Source: Mariniphaga anaerophila
Lineage (GTDB): Bacteria; Bacteroidota; Bacteroidia; Bacteroidales; Prolixibacteraceae
Direction: 5' to 3'
DNA: 64,000 nucleotides
Assembly (NCBI RefSeq): GCF_900129025.1
Contig: NZ_FQUM01000003.1
Coordinates: forward strand, 124,001-188,000
In this document: in pieces, positions 36,436-44,703 of the stretch
Numbering within the stretch: position 1 is the stretch's first letter
Layout: each line of letters opens with the position of its first letter
The notes under the pieces: model-generated
The model's database searches: none
Told to the model about the DNA's origin: nothing
Seen by the model: only the letters and a program-made list of their open reading frames with translations
Translations under genes and position numbers: made by a program

Positions 36436-37654
36436 ACAAACCTACAAATACACTTCGCTGTGGATAATTCCCATTATTGTTATTGGCAGCTTGTTTTCTT
36501 ACTTCATTATAGAATTTATTGCGTACGAAGAAGTTGATGAGTTTTTAACCTACGAAATGGAACGTTTGGTGAAGTACCACAAAGAGTACAACGACTTGCC
36601 GGATTTTCATAAACTGGAAAAAGTAATTGAAGATGTAAAATACGATTCGCCTGTTTTTAAAGACACACTGATACTGGAACCGGGCGACAACGAAATGGTT
36701 CCCTACCGCCAGCTTTGGTTTTCAATTAACCACAACGGCCGCGATTTTACGTTGGTGCTTCAACATTTATTGCTGGGCCGGGACGACATCGCACGCGGAG
36801 CCTTTCTGATTATTTCGGGGTTGGCCCTTCTTGTCGTATTTTTCACGTTTTTATCGGTAACCCGCGTTACCGGAAAAATCTGGAACCCGTTTTACGATAC
36901 CTTACACAAAATTACCCGGTTCAAAATCAGCGAACCCGTTCCCCGTTTCTCTTCGTCAGATATCGACGAATTTAACGCGCTGAACTCTACGTTGAATGTG
37001 TTGCTAAAAAAAACAACTGAAGATTACCGCCACAACAAGGAGTTTAACGAAAATGCGTCACACGAATTACAAACCCACCTCGCTGTAATCAAAGCAAATG
37101 CAGAAGCTCTTTTAAGCAGTCCAAAAGGAAATGCGGAAGAACTGGAGAGCGTCCGGAAAATTTATTCGGCAGCAACCCAGCTTTCGCAGGTACAAAAATC
37201 GTTGCTGCTGCTTAGCAAAATCAACAACCGCGAGTTCAGCAACAACGTAAACCTAAACTTTGAAGAGCCGCTCCGCAATGTGCTCGGCCTTTTTGAAGAG
37301 ACCATCGACATTCGGGAAATAGAACTAACACATTCCACCGAACCCTGCAATGTTTTTATGGATGCCGGACTGGCTGAAGTACTGGCAAACAACCTTGTAA
37401 AAAACGCGGTAAAGCACAACATTCAAAAAGGTTTTATTTCGATAAAACTAACAGCCGATATGCTTGAAATCGAAAACAGCGGAACGCCACATGCCGGAAA
37501 CCCGGAGTTGTTGCTGTTGCGATTTTCAAAAGGAGAAAACGGGAACAGCGGAATCGGGCTGGCCATTGTAAAAGAAATATGCGATCTCTACAACTTCAAA
37601 ATTCAATACGAAATTAAAAACGCAATACACAAAATCACCATATTTTTCGGGTGA
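36422..37654 (+). CDS. Two-component sensor histidine kinase
   Basis: A 410-residue kinase with two transmembrane helices (about 14-34, LWIIPIIVIGSLFSYFIIEFI, and about 124-145, GAFLIISGLALLVVFFTF) around a periplasmic domain of about 90 residues, followed by HisKA with SHELQTHLAVIKANAEALL (His214), N box NNLVKNAVKHN and a compact ATPase end (NGNSGIGLAIVKEICDLY). The start at 36422 overlaps the regulator gene by 14 bases; the frame is open 30 bases further up but that would be inside the regulator without need. HELRTP is replaced by HELQTH. The signal sensed is unknown. Confidence 0.92.
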   Translation: MKLIKQTYKYTSLWIIPIIVIGSLFSYFIIEFIAYEEVDEFLTYEMERLVKYHKEYNDLPDFHKLEKVIEDVKYDSPVFKDTLILEPGDNEMVPYRQLWFSINHNGRDFTLVLQHLLLGRDDIARGAFLIISGLALLVVFFTFLSVTRVTGKIWNPFYDTLHKITRFKISEPVPRFSSSDIDEFNALNSTLNVLLKKTTEDYRHNKEFNENASHELQTHLAVIKANAEALLSSPKGNAEELESVRKIYSAATQLSQVQKSLLLLSKINNREFSNNVNLNFEEPLRNVLGLFEETIDIREIELTHSTEPCNVFMDAGLAEVLANNLVKNAVKHNIQKGFISIKLTADMLEIENSGTPHAGNPELLLLRFSKGENGNSGIGLAIVKEICDLYNFKIQYEIKNAIHKITIFFG

Positions 37655-37689
37655 CGGGAAATCTCCAAAATCTCTCCCAAATTGGTTTC

Positions 37690-37697
37690 TACTTTTG
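37690..37697 (+). promoter_or_regulatory. Candidate -7 box for the YgiW-like gene
   Basis: TACTTTTG, 31 bases ahead of the ATG at 37728 and 36 bases after the kinase stop. It would allow expression of this gene apart from the two-component operon. No matching -33 TTG. Confidence 0.35.
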
Positions 37698-37727
37698 TTT
37701 CATCAATAATTTTAAAACAGAAAACAG

Positions 37728-38153
37728 ATGAAACAGCAAACAATTTTTAATGCCGTAAAAAAAACAATGTTGGCCGTTCTTTTTGCCGGCTTTTTCGGAA
37801 ATGCAAACGCACAGTACACCGGTCCGGGCTCGCAAGCTGCCGACCACACGGTAAAACAGGTTTCAGACAATGCGCTGAAACTCGATCGAAAAGACACAAT
37901 GGTAAAAATAAAAGGTTTTATTGTAGAAAAAATCAAAGACGAAAATTACTGGTTCCAGGATTCAACCGGAAAAATCAGGGTGGAAATCGATAAAAAACAC
38001 CTGCCTGCTACTCCGTTCAACGACAAAACCGAAGTGGTTATTATCGGCGAGGTAGACTACGATTTACTTGAAGGAACTGAAATTGAAGTAAAGAAAATAG
38101 AAATACCGGGAGCCGCTGTGCAAAACAACGCAAAGGAAAGCACTCCGCGTTAG
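37728..38153 (+). CDS. YgiW/YdeI-family periplasmic OB-fold protein
   Basis: A 141-residue exported protein with a signal peptide (MKQQTIFNAVKKTMLAVLFAGFFGNANA) and a bacterial OB-fold (BOF) domain: YTGPG near the N-terminus, VKIKGFIVEKIKDENYWFQDSTGKIRVEID in the middle and FNDKTEVVIIGEVDYDLLEGTEIEVKKIE at the end. This is the YgiW/YdeI family, linked in enteric bacteria to tolerance of peroxide, metals and envelope stress. It lies 73 bases after the sensor kinase. Escherichia coli ygiW is next to the qseBC two-component genes, so the linkage is noteworthy. Confidence 0.88.
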   Translation: MKQQTIFNAVKKTMLAVLFAGFFGNANAQYTGPGSQAADHTVKQVSDNALKLDRKDTMVKIKGFIVEKIKDENYWFQDSTGKIRVEIDKKHLPATPFNDKTEVVIIGEVDYDLLEGTEIEVKKIEIPGAAVQNNAKESTPR

Positions 38154-38414
38154 TTTCAGCATTGTCAAAAACTCCGGCTTCTTTAAATCCATTTGAGAAG
38201 CCAACACTACAGAGTTACAATATTTTACCCGGGAAGCTGCATTGTTCAACACAAAAGAAATGCAGCTTCCGGTAAAAAAGTAACAAAAAGCGGTTGATAA
38301 AATTCGGGGAAGATAGGTTAGAGTTCCAAACAAAATCCCGATTTTTCGGACTTATTAAAATCTGAATCTGCCCTTAAAAACAGTTTATCGGCAAATGCAA
38401 ACAAGCAAAAGATA

Positions 38415-38978
38415 ATGAGTATTTTAACATTAATATTAATTGCCATTGCCATTTCACTTGGCATACTCGAAATATCGATGTCCGCCGGAAAAGCACTTTC
38501 AAGAATCCGGTTTTGGCAGGCTGTGAAAATTGCATTCATTCTGGTGCTGTTGCAGACTCCTGTTTTCCTCATCGGCTGGGTTTCAGGCAATAAGTTCGAA
38601 GATCTTATTCATAGTTACGACCGCTGGGTTCCGCTGGCACTTTTGAGTGCACTGGGAATTAAAATGATTTTCGAAAGCCTCAGACATTTTAACAACAAAG
38701 GAAAAATCAGATCATTGTCGGTTACCATGCTGCCCGGCGTTTTTCTGGCCATCCTCATCGATGCGTTACTTGTAGGAATTAGTTTCGCATTTTTCAGTCA
38801 AAAACTATTACTGACTCTGCTCGTTGTCGGCTTGCTCACTTTTTTGGCAACAATTGCGGGAATACTTTGGGGAAAAGCCCCGCAATCCAAATTGAGTTTT
38901 CACACAAAAATTCTGGGTGGCTTTTTGCTCATCGGAATTTGTGTCAACCTGCTTTTAAAGCTTCCTCCCATAAATTAA
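38415..38978 (+). CDS. MntP-like membrane protein
   Basis: A 187-residue protein with six hydrophobic helices that resembles the manganese efflux protein MntP (DUF204). Matching regions are LIGWVSGNKFEDLIHSYDRWVPLALLSALGIKMIFESLR and LIDALLVGISFAFF, the second of which keeps the conserved Asp. In the first helix MntP has SMDAFAASI; here the segment is SLGILEISM, so the first conserved Asp is absent, with a Glu three residues further on. It could be an MntP paralogue with altered metal use. It lies 261 bases after the YgiW-like gene. Confidence 0.68.
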   Translation: MSILTLILIAIAISLGILEISMSAGKALSRIRFWQAVKIAFILVLLQTPVFLIGWVSGNKFEDLIHSYDRWVPLALLSALGIKMIFESLRHFNNKGKIRSLSVTMLPGVFLAILIDALLVGISFAFFSQKLLLTLLVVGLLTFLATIAGILWGKAPQSKLSFHTKILGGFLLIGICVNLLLKLPPIN

Positions 38979-39179
38979 ACAGAACACATAAACACATCCT
39001 CAGCAAACCAAATTTTTCATTTCGCTAAAAATATACTGAAACAAACGAATACATGTTTTCGGCCTGATTCAGTAATTTTCAAACCAATTTCAATACTAAA
39101 GAGCAGAACAATTCAGCATCTGAAACGTAATTGAAATAACACCTCCCCAAAACAGCCGGGGAACAAATACATTAATAGC

Positions 39180-42100
39180 ATGAAAAATCTGTTTTTACTT
39201 TCTGCTGCACTCTTCCTGATGTTCAGTGCAAACGGACAAATTAACGCAAAACTGATGCGTTACACTGATGTTTCTGAAAGCCAGATTGCCTTTGTTTACG
39301 GAGGCGACATTTGGCTGGTTGACAAAAATGGAGGAACAGCAATTCAGCTCACCAACTCTCCCGGAGAAGAATCGTGGCCGCGTTTTTCGCCAGACGGAAC
39401 GCACCTGGCCTTTACGGCAAACTACAACGGCAACTCAGATGTTTTTGTGATGCCGGTAACAGGAGGCATTCCTACCAGAATAACCTTTAATGTGTTTCCC
39501 GACCGGATGGTCGACTGGCATCCCGACGGGAAAAAATTGTTTTTTGCATCTGCGCGCGAAAACGGAATTTCACGATTGAATCAGTTCTACCTGACCAGCA
39601 AAGATGGAGGGTTCCCTGAAAAAGTTCAAATTCCTTATGGCGAGCTGGCCAGTTTTTCGCCCGACGGAAACAAATTAGCTTACATCACTAAAATAACCGA
39701 AAATTACCCGTTTAAACGTTATCTTGGCGGACTGGCCTCCGACATTACTATTTTCGATTTAAAAAACAACACTGCCGAGCGGATAACCGATTACCCCGGT
39801 AACGACGGGCAACCTGCCTGGGCCGGAAACAAAATTTACTTTCTTTCGGACCGCGACGAAAACATGCGCCTCAATATTTGGGAGTACGATACGAAAACCA
39901 AAGAGATGCGGCAGATTACCAACTATAAAAATTTCGACATCTCTTTTATGTCGGCAGGCCCCGACGATTTGGTTTACGAAATGGGAGGCGACCTCTATCT
40001 GATGGATTTAGCCTCGTTAAAACCGAGACAAATTAAGGTGAATGTTATTAGCGATTTATCGGTAGAAATGCCGCACAGCAAAGATGTAAGCAGCCGCATT
40101 TCAAACGTAACCGCTTCTCCGGGAGGCAAACGGGTTATCTTCGAAGCGCGGGGAGAACTGTTCAATGCACCGACAGAAGAGGGATTCACGCTGAACATGA
40201 CCCGTTCGAGCGGATCTTTTGACCAGAACCCGGCATGGTCACCCGATGGAAAAACCATCGCTTTCTGGAGCGACAAATCGGGCGAATATGAAATGTACCT
40301 GCAAGACTCCAACGGGAAAAATCCTGCCAAGCAGCTCACTCAACGAGGCAAAGGTTTTGGCTACAAACTATTCTGGTCGCCCAACAGTAAAAAAATCGCA
40401 TTCATTGACGAAACAAACACCATCCAGATTATTGATGCGGAGAGTGGTGAAATTACCGAGGCCGGGAACTACCGCTGGAACCTTGGGCACGGCCAGCGTT
40501 TCAATTTTCCGCTTTCGTGGTCGCCCGACTCCAAATGGCTGGCTTTTACGCAGGGGCTCGACAATTCAAATGCTGCCATCTGCATTTTTAATACCGACGA
40601 CAACCAACTGCACCAGGTCACTTCCGGTTTTTACGACGACAGCTTCCCGGTGTTCAGCACCGACGGGAAATACCTTTTCTACCTCACCAACCGAAACATG
40701 AGTGCAGCCTACTCATCTCTTGGCGATGGCACATGGATTTATCCCAACTCCACAGAAATAGCAGCACTTTCATTAAAAAAAGATACTCCTTCGCTGTTGG
40801 CTCCCAAAAACGATGAGGTTGAAATAAAAGCAGAAAATAAGGAGAAGGATGACGACGAGAAAAAGAAAAAGGACCAGGAAAAGGACGAAAACAAGGAGAA
40901 AGAAAATGACAACAAAGTAGAAATCGATTTCGAAAACCTGGAAACGCGTCTTTCCATATTACCTCCAAAGGCCGGAAATATTTCGGCACTAATTCCTTTT
41001 GAAGGGAAACTGGTGTACTTGCGCAGGCCAAACACCGGCTCCGGAGAGCGGCACTCATCGCTTCATTTTTATGATTTAAAAGAACGCGAAGAAAAAGAAA
41101 TGATGGGACAGGTAAGCCGGGCTGCAGCAACTGCCGATGGCAAATCGCTAATAGTTTCCAGTCAAAATAAATATGGAATTATAAAACCGGCTGCCGGACA
41201 AAAAATTGAAAAGCCCATTCCAACCGACGGACTGGTAATGGATTTGATTCCCAAAGAGGAGTGGCGACAGATTTTTATGGACACCTGGCGCAGGCACCGC
41301 GATTTTTTCTACGATCCGAATATGCACGGGCTCGATTGGGAAGCACTGCGCGACCGCTACGGGGAACTGCTCGACGACGCGCGTACCAGATGGGATGTTA
41401 CAAATTTACAACTGAATCTGGTGGCTGAAATCAGTGCCGGGCATACCTATGCCGGCGGCGGCGATACAGAACGAGCTTCGTCCCGGTCAAACGGTTTTCT
41501 GGGAGTTGACTGGGAACCGGACGGGAAACAATATCGCATTAAAAAAATTGTAAAACCTGCAGAGTGGGACACCGAAGTCCGCTCCCCGTTCGACAAACCA
41601 GGAGTGGAAGTAAACGAAGGCGACTATATTTTATCCGTAAACGGAATTTCGCTTGATCCGACAAAAGAACCGTATGCTGCTTTTGAAGGCCTTTCAGGCA
41701 AAACCGTAAAACTACAGGTTAGCACTACCGGAAAAGAAGCCGATGCCAGGGATGTAGTAGTGAAATGTTTGTCGGCCGGCCAAGAAAATAACTTGCGTTA
41801 CCTGGAGTGGATTGAAAATAACCGAAAAATGGTAGATGAACTTTCTGACGGACAGTTGGGGTACATTTACATGTCGAACACCTCATCGCGTGGTCAGTTG
41901 GAACTGGTTCGCATGTTTTACGGTCAGCTCCACAAAAAAGGATTTATCCTGGATGAACGTTTTAACGGCGGAGGACAGTTGGCCGACCGTTTTCTGGAAC
42001 TGCTACAACGACCGGTTACCTACAACTTACACTGGCGCCACGGGAAAGACCACACCAACCCCATTAAAACGAACACCGGCCCGGTAGGAATGCTGATTAA

Positions 42101-42473
42101 CGGCTGGGCAGGTTCGGGTGGCGACGGGCTGCCATGGGCATTTCAGGAACTGAAAGCAGGCCCAATTGTTGGCGAACGCACGCTTGGCATTTTGGTTGGA
42201 CCGGCAAGCCAGCACCAGCTCATCGACGGCGGCTACATTACAGTGCCCGGCGCCCGCCTATACGACAATGATGGCCACTGGTTCTGGGAAGGAGAAGGTG
42301 TTTCGCCCGATTTCGAAGTGTGGGACGACCCAAACATGCTGATAAAAGGTCGTGACCCGCAAATGGAGAAGGTGGTAAAAGAGGTTCTCAAACTCACCAA
42401 AGAGAATAAACATTTAATGACACCCGCTCCTCCGCTCGAAGATCGCACAGCAAAAGGACTTCGAAAAGAATAA
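39180..42473 (+). CDS. Tricorn-type protease homologue (S41 family)
   Basis: A 1097-residue exported protease with a signal peptide (MKNLFLLSAALFLMFSANGQ). Residues 25-540 are WD40-like/PD40 beta-propeller repeats (SWPRFSPDGTHLAFTANYNGNSDVF, PAWSPDGKTIAFWSDKSGEYEMY). A Lys/Glu/Asp-rich low-complexity insert lies at about 555-590. The tricorn core and a PDZ domain follow, and the S41 part has NGWAGSGGDGLPWAFQE with the serine nucleophile and ERTLGILVGPA. Such proteases trim oligopeptides. It ends at a strong terminator and has its own upstream gap of 201 bases. Confidence 0.92.
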   Translation: MKNLFLLSAALFLMFSANGQINAKLMRYTDVSESQIAFVYGGDIWLVDKNGGTAIQLTNSPGEESWPRFSPDGTHLAFTANYNGNSDVFVMPVTGGIPTRITFNVFPDRMVDWHPDGKKLFFASARENGISRLNQFYLTSKDGGFPEKVQIPYGELASFSPDGNKLAYITKITENYPFKRYLGGLASDITIFDLKNNTAERITDYPGNDGQPAWAGNKIYFLSDRDENMRLNIWEYDTKTKEMRQITNYKNFDISFMSAGPDDLVYEMGGDLYLMDLASLKPRQIKVNVISDLSVEMPHSKDVSSRISNVTASPGGKRVIFEARGELFNAPTEEGFTLNMTRSSGSFDQNPAWSPDGKTIAFWSDKSGEYEMYLQDSNGKNPAKQLTQRGKGFGYKLFWSPNSKKIAFIDETNTIQIIDAESGEITEAGNYRWNLGHGQRFNFPLSWSPDSKWLAFTQGLDNSNAAICIFNTDDNQLHQVTSGFYDDSFPVFSTDGKYLFYLTNRNMSAAYSSLGDGTWIYPNSTEIAALSLKKDTPSLLAPKNDEVEIKAENKEKDDDEKKKKDQEKDENKEKENDNKVEIDFENLETRLSILPPKAGNISALIPFEGKLVYLRRPNTGSGERHSSLHFYDLKEREEKEMMGQVSRAAATADGKSLIVSSQNKYGIIKPAAGQKIEKPIPTDGLVMDLIPKEEWRQIFMDTWRRHRDFFYDPNMHGLDWEALRDRYGELLDDARTRWDVTNLQLNLVAEISAGHTYAGGGDTERASSRSNGFLGVDWEPDGKQYRIKKIVKPAEWDTEVRSPFDKPGVEVNEGDYILSVNGISLDPTKEPYAAFEGLSGKTVKLQVSTTGKEADARDVVVKCLSAGQENNLRYLEWIENNRKMVDELSDGQLGYIYMSNTSSRGQLELVRMFYGQLHKKGFILDERFNGGGQLADRFLELLQRPVTYNLHWRHGKDHTNPIKTNTGPVGMLINGWAGSGGDGLPWAFQELKAGPIVGERTLGILVGPASQHQLIDGGYITVPGARLYDNDGHWFWEGEGVSPDFEVWDDPNMLIKGRDPQMEKVVKEVLKLTKENKHLMTPAPPLEDRTAKGLRKE

Positions 42474-42480
42474 AAAAAAA

Positions 42481-42555
42481 GCAAAACTCCGGCGAACCAT
42501 AATTCAGACATACCGAATTAAACAGATTATGGAATTCCGGAGTTTTGCCTTTTTC
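42481..42555 (+). terminator. Large terminator hairpin after the tricorn gene
   Basis: GCAAAACTCCGG and CCGGAGTTTTGC form a 12-base stem; CCATAAT and ATTATGG inside it can extend the pairing. A T-rich run follows. The stem is about 8 bases past the stop codon. Confidence 0.85.
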
Positions 42556-42641
42556 GCCCTGTTATAGATTTTTTTCAGAAAAAAACCGAAAAGCCGAAAC
42601 AGTGAAAAATACTTTTCTAGATTTACGATTATTTTCTGAAA

Positions 42642-43322
42642 ATGGAATTTTACGTACAACATCCCCGGTTTTTGGTTGCAGTTGACTGTGTAATTTTCGG
42701 TTACGAGGAGGGGGAACTGAAACTGCTTATTTATCCGCGGGCTTTTGAACCGGAAAAAGGCAAGTGGTCGTTAATGGGAGGCTTCATCCAGCAGGCAGAA
42801 TCGTCAGACGAAGCTGCGGCCAGGGTTTTAAAAGAAACTACCGGCTTAAACGAAATTTTCCTTGAGCAGGTAAGCACATTTTCGGCATCCGACAGAGAAC
42901 CGTCCGAACGGGTAATTAGCGTTGCTTACTTTGCGCTCATCAAAATCGAAAGGTATAAAAAAAACAAAACCCGGGAGTTTGGGGCAAAATGGTGGCCGGT
43001 AAACGAATTGCCGCCCCTCATTTTCGACCACAACGAGATGGTTCTGCAGTCGCTCAAAAAACTACAGCAAAAAGCAGGGCACAGTTTGGTAGGCAGTGAA
43101 CTGCTCCCCTCAAAATTCACACTATTGCAACTGCGCAAACTTTATGAAGCAATTTACCAGCGCTCTTTCGACCCGGGGAACTTCAGAAAAAAAATGTTGT
43201 CGTTGGGGGCACTGGAAAAGCTGGATCAAAAAAATTCAACCGAATCAAAAAAAGGAGCCTATTACTACCGGGTAAAACCAGACAAAACAGAGTTGGAACT
43301 GGAGCGCATTATCAAATACTAA
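42642..43322 (+). CDS. AraR-type Nudix-domain transcriptional regulator
   Basis: A 226-residue protein with an N-terminal Nudix fold (HPRFLVAVDCVIFGYEEGELKLLIY, KGKWSLMGGFIQQAESSDEAAARVLKETTGL) and a C-terminal winged helix (FTLLQLRKLYEAIYQRSFDPGNFRKKML, ESKKGAYYYRV). The Nudix box is degenerate: REUxEExGU reads RVLKETTGL, so the catalytic Glu pair is lost. This is typical of NrtR/AraR regulators, in which the Nudix fold senses a small molecule. In Bacteroides, AraR controls arabinose use; a GH51 arabinofuranosidase lies 6 kb away in this window, a suggestive but unproved link. Confidence 0.85.
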   Translation: MEFYVQHPRFLVAVDCVIFGYEEGELKLLIYPRAFEPEKGKWSLMGGFIQQAESSDEAAARVLKETTGLNEIFLEQVSTFSASDREPSERVISVAYFALIKIERYKKNKTREFGAKWWPVNELPPLIFDHNEMVLQSLKKLQQKAGHSLVGSELLPSKFTLLQLRKLYEAIYQRSFDPGNFRKKMLSLGALEKLDQKNSTESKKGAYYYRVKPDKTELELERIIKY

Positions 43323-43437
43323 TTCAAAATCGATTACTTTGTATGCTCACTTCAGGCAAAATCAGCTCAAAAATAACCATTGAAATACTCGTTATTTCTG
43401 GCAGCTATTTTTTATTTTAGATGTTCATTTTTAGCGT

Positions 43438-44379
43438 ATGTACGATATAATTGGAGATGTGCACGGCCATGCCCAGCTTCTGAAAAAACTTTTACTGGAA
43501 CTGGGTTACGAAAAAACCGACGGAGGATATTCTCATCCTGACCGGAAAGCTGTTTTTGTGGGGGATTTCATAAATCGCGGGCCTCAAATCAGAAAAACCA
43601 TCCGCATTATCAGAAAAATGGTGGAAAGCGGAAACGCGCTGGCTGTTCTGGGGAACCACGAAGTCAACATTATTATTTCCTACCTGAAAGACAAAAAAGG
43701 CAATCCGCTGGTAAAACCGCCCCTGAAAAATTTCCTTTCGGGATTGAAAACCTTTAACGAGTTTGCCGATGCCCCCGAAGAGTGGCAAAGCAATTTGCGC
43801 TGGCTTCGGACACTCCCGCTTTTTCTGGATTTGGACGGAATCAGGGTTGTTCACGCCTGTTGGTCAGATCTCGCGGTAGAATTTGTAAAAAACAACCTTC
43901 CTCCCGGAAAAATCAAAAAGGAAGTTTTCAAAAAAATATACAAAAGTCCGGGGTCTGAGCTGGCAAAAAACATCTGGCTTCTAACCAAGGGGCTTCAGTT
44001 TAAAATGCCGGGAGATCTGAAAATAATCAATAACAAAGGAGTCTCGCCCCGATCGTTCAGAATGCGATGGTGGGAAGACCCCAAAGGCAAAACATTTGAA
44101 GAGCTTTCGTTTGAAAGTAAATTTAGCCTGCCGGAATACACGGTTCCCCCGGAAATCACTCCCGAAAGCCTTCCCTACCCTCCCGATGCTCCTATTGTTT
44201 TCTTCGGACACTACTGCCGGGGCAATGGTCCGCACATTATAAAAGCCAATATTTGCTGTCTCGACGGGTGCATTGTCGGAAAAAAGACGCTTCTCGCGTA
44301 CCGATGGAACGGTGAAACCAGCCTGAATCCAGAGAATCTGGTTAAAATTCAAAAAATATCCCCAAGCAAAACACTGTAA
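43438..44379 (+). CDS. Metallophosphoesterase
   Basis: A 313-residue calcineurin-like phosphoesterase. Motif I is DIIGDVHGHAQLLKKLL, motif II is AVFVGDFINRGPQI and motif III is AVLGNHEVNI; further His motifs are VVHACWSD and FFGHYCRG. Motif II is usually GD-x-x-DRG; here the Asp before Arg is Asn (INRG), a mild change in a metal-ligand region. The family includes bis(5'-nucleosyl)-tetraphosphatases and protein phosphatases, and the substrate is not evident. It begins 115 bases after the Nudix regulator. Confidence 0.87.
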   Translation: MYDIIGDVHGHAQLLKKLLLELGYEKTDGGYSHPDRKAVFVGDFINRGPQIRKTIRIIRKMVESGNALAVLGNHEVNIIISYLKDKKGNPLVKPPLKNFLSGLKTFNEFADAPEEWQSNLRWLRTLPLFLDLDGIRVVHACWSDLAVEFVKNNLPPGKIKKEVFKKIYKSPGSELAKNIWLLTKGLQFKMPGDLKIINNKGVSPRSFRMRWWEDPKGKTFEELSFESKFSLPEYTVPPEITPESLPYPPDAPIVFFGHYCRGNGPHIIKANICCLDGCIVGKKTLLAYRWNGETSLNPENLVKIQKISPSKTL

Positions 44380-44422
44380 AACAACGAGTTTGAAACGAGT
44401 AAAAAAATATCTTTTTTTTGTA

Positions 44423-44452
44423 TTGCAGGAAAAAAAAGAAAGTATATATTTG
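44423..44452 (+). promoter_or_regulatory. Bacteroidota-type promoter of tRNA-Asp
   Basis: TTG at 44423-44425 and TATATTTG at 44445-44452 are separated by 19 bases, a full match to the -33/-7 consensus. Transcription would begin near 44459, giving a leader of about 58 bases before the tRNA. Confidence 0.75.
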
Positions 44453-44516
44453 CATCACCTTTTCGAACGGTAACAGCCACGAAAAGGGAGTTCTGAAAAG
44501 ACAAAAGATGAAAAAT

Positions 44517-44593
44517 GGTGGCGTAGTTCAGTTGGTTAGAATGCCGGCCTGTCACGCCGGAGGTCGCGAGTTCGAGTCTCGTCGTCACCGCCA
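44517..44593 (+). tRNA. tRNA-Asp (GTC)
   Basis: A 77-base cloverleaf with acceptor GGTGGCG/CGTCACC, anticodon stem CCGGC/GCCGG around the loop CTGTCAC (anticodon GTC), T arm GCGAGTTCGAGTCTCGT, discriminator G and encoded CCA at 44591-44593. One G-U pair in the acceptor stem. Confidence 0.97.
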
Positions 44594-44623
44594 AAAAAGC
44601 AGCTTTTATAGCTGCTTTTTTTT
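44594..44623 (+). terminator. Intrinsic terminator after tRNA-Asp
   Basis: AAAAAAGCAGC and GCTGCTTTTTT arms with a TTTTATA loop and T tract start directly after the CCA end. Confidence 0.9.
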
Positions 44624-44703
44624 ATGCTCCAAAGCTTGTGTTGACAGCAAAATTTTCGGGTCAATTAAAACACCAAGTCGCCCGACATTACAACCAGAGT
44701 CAA

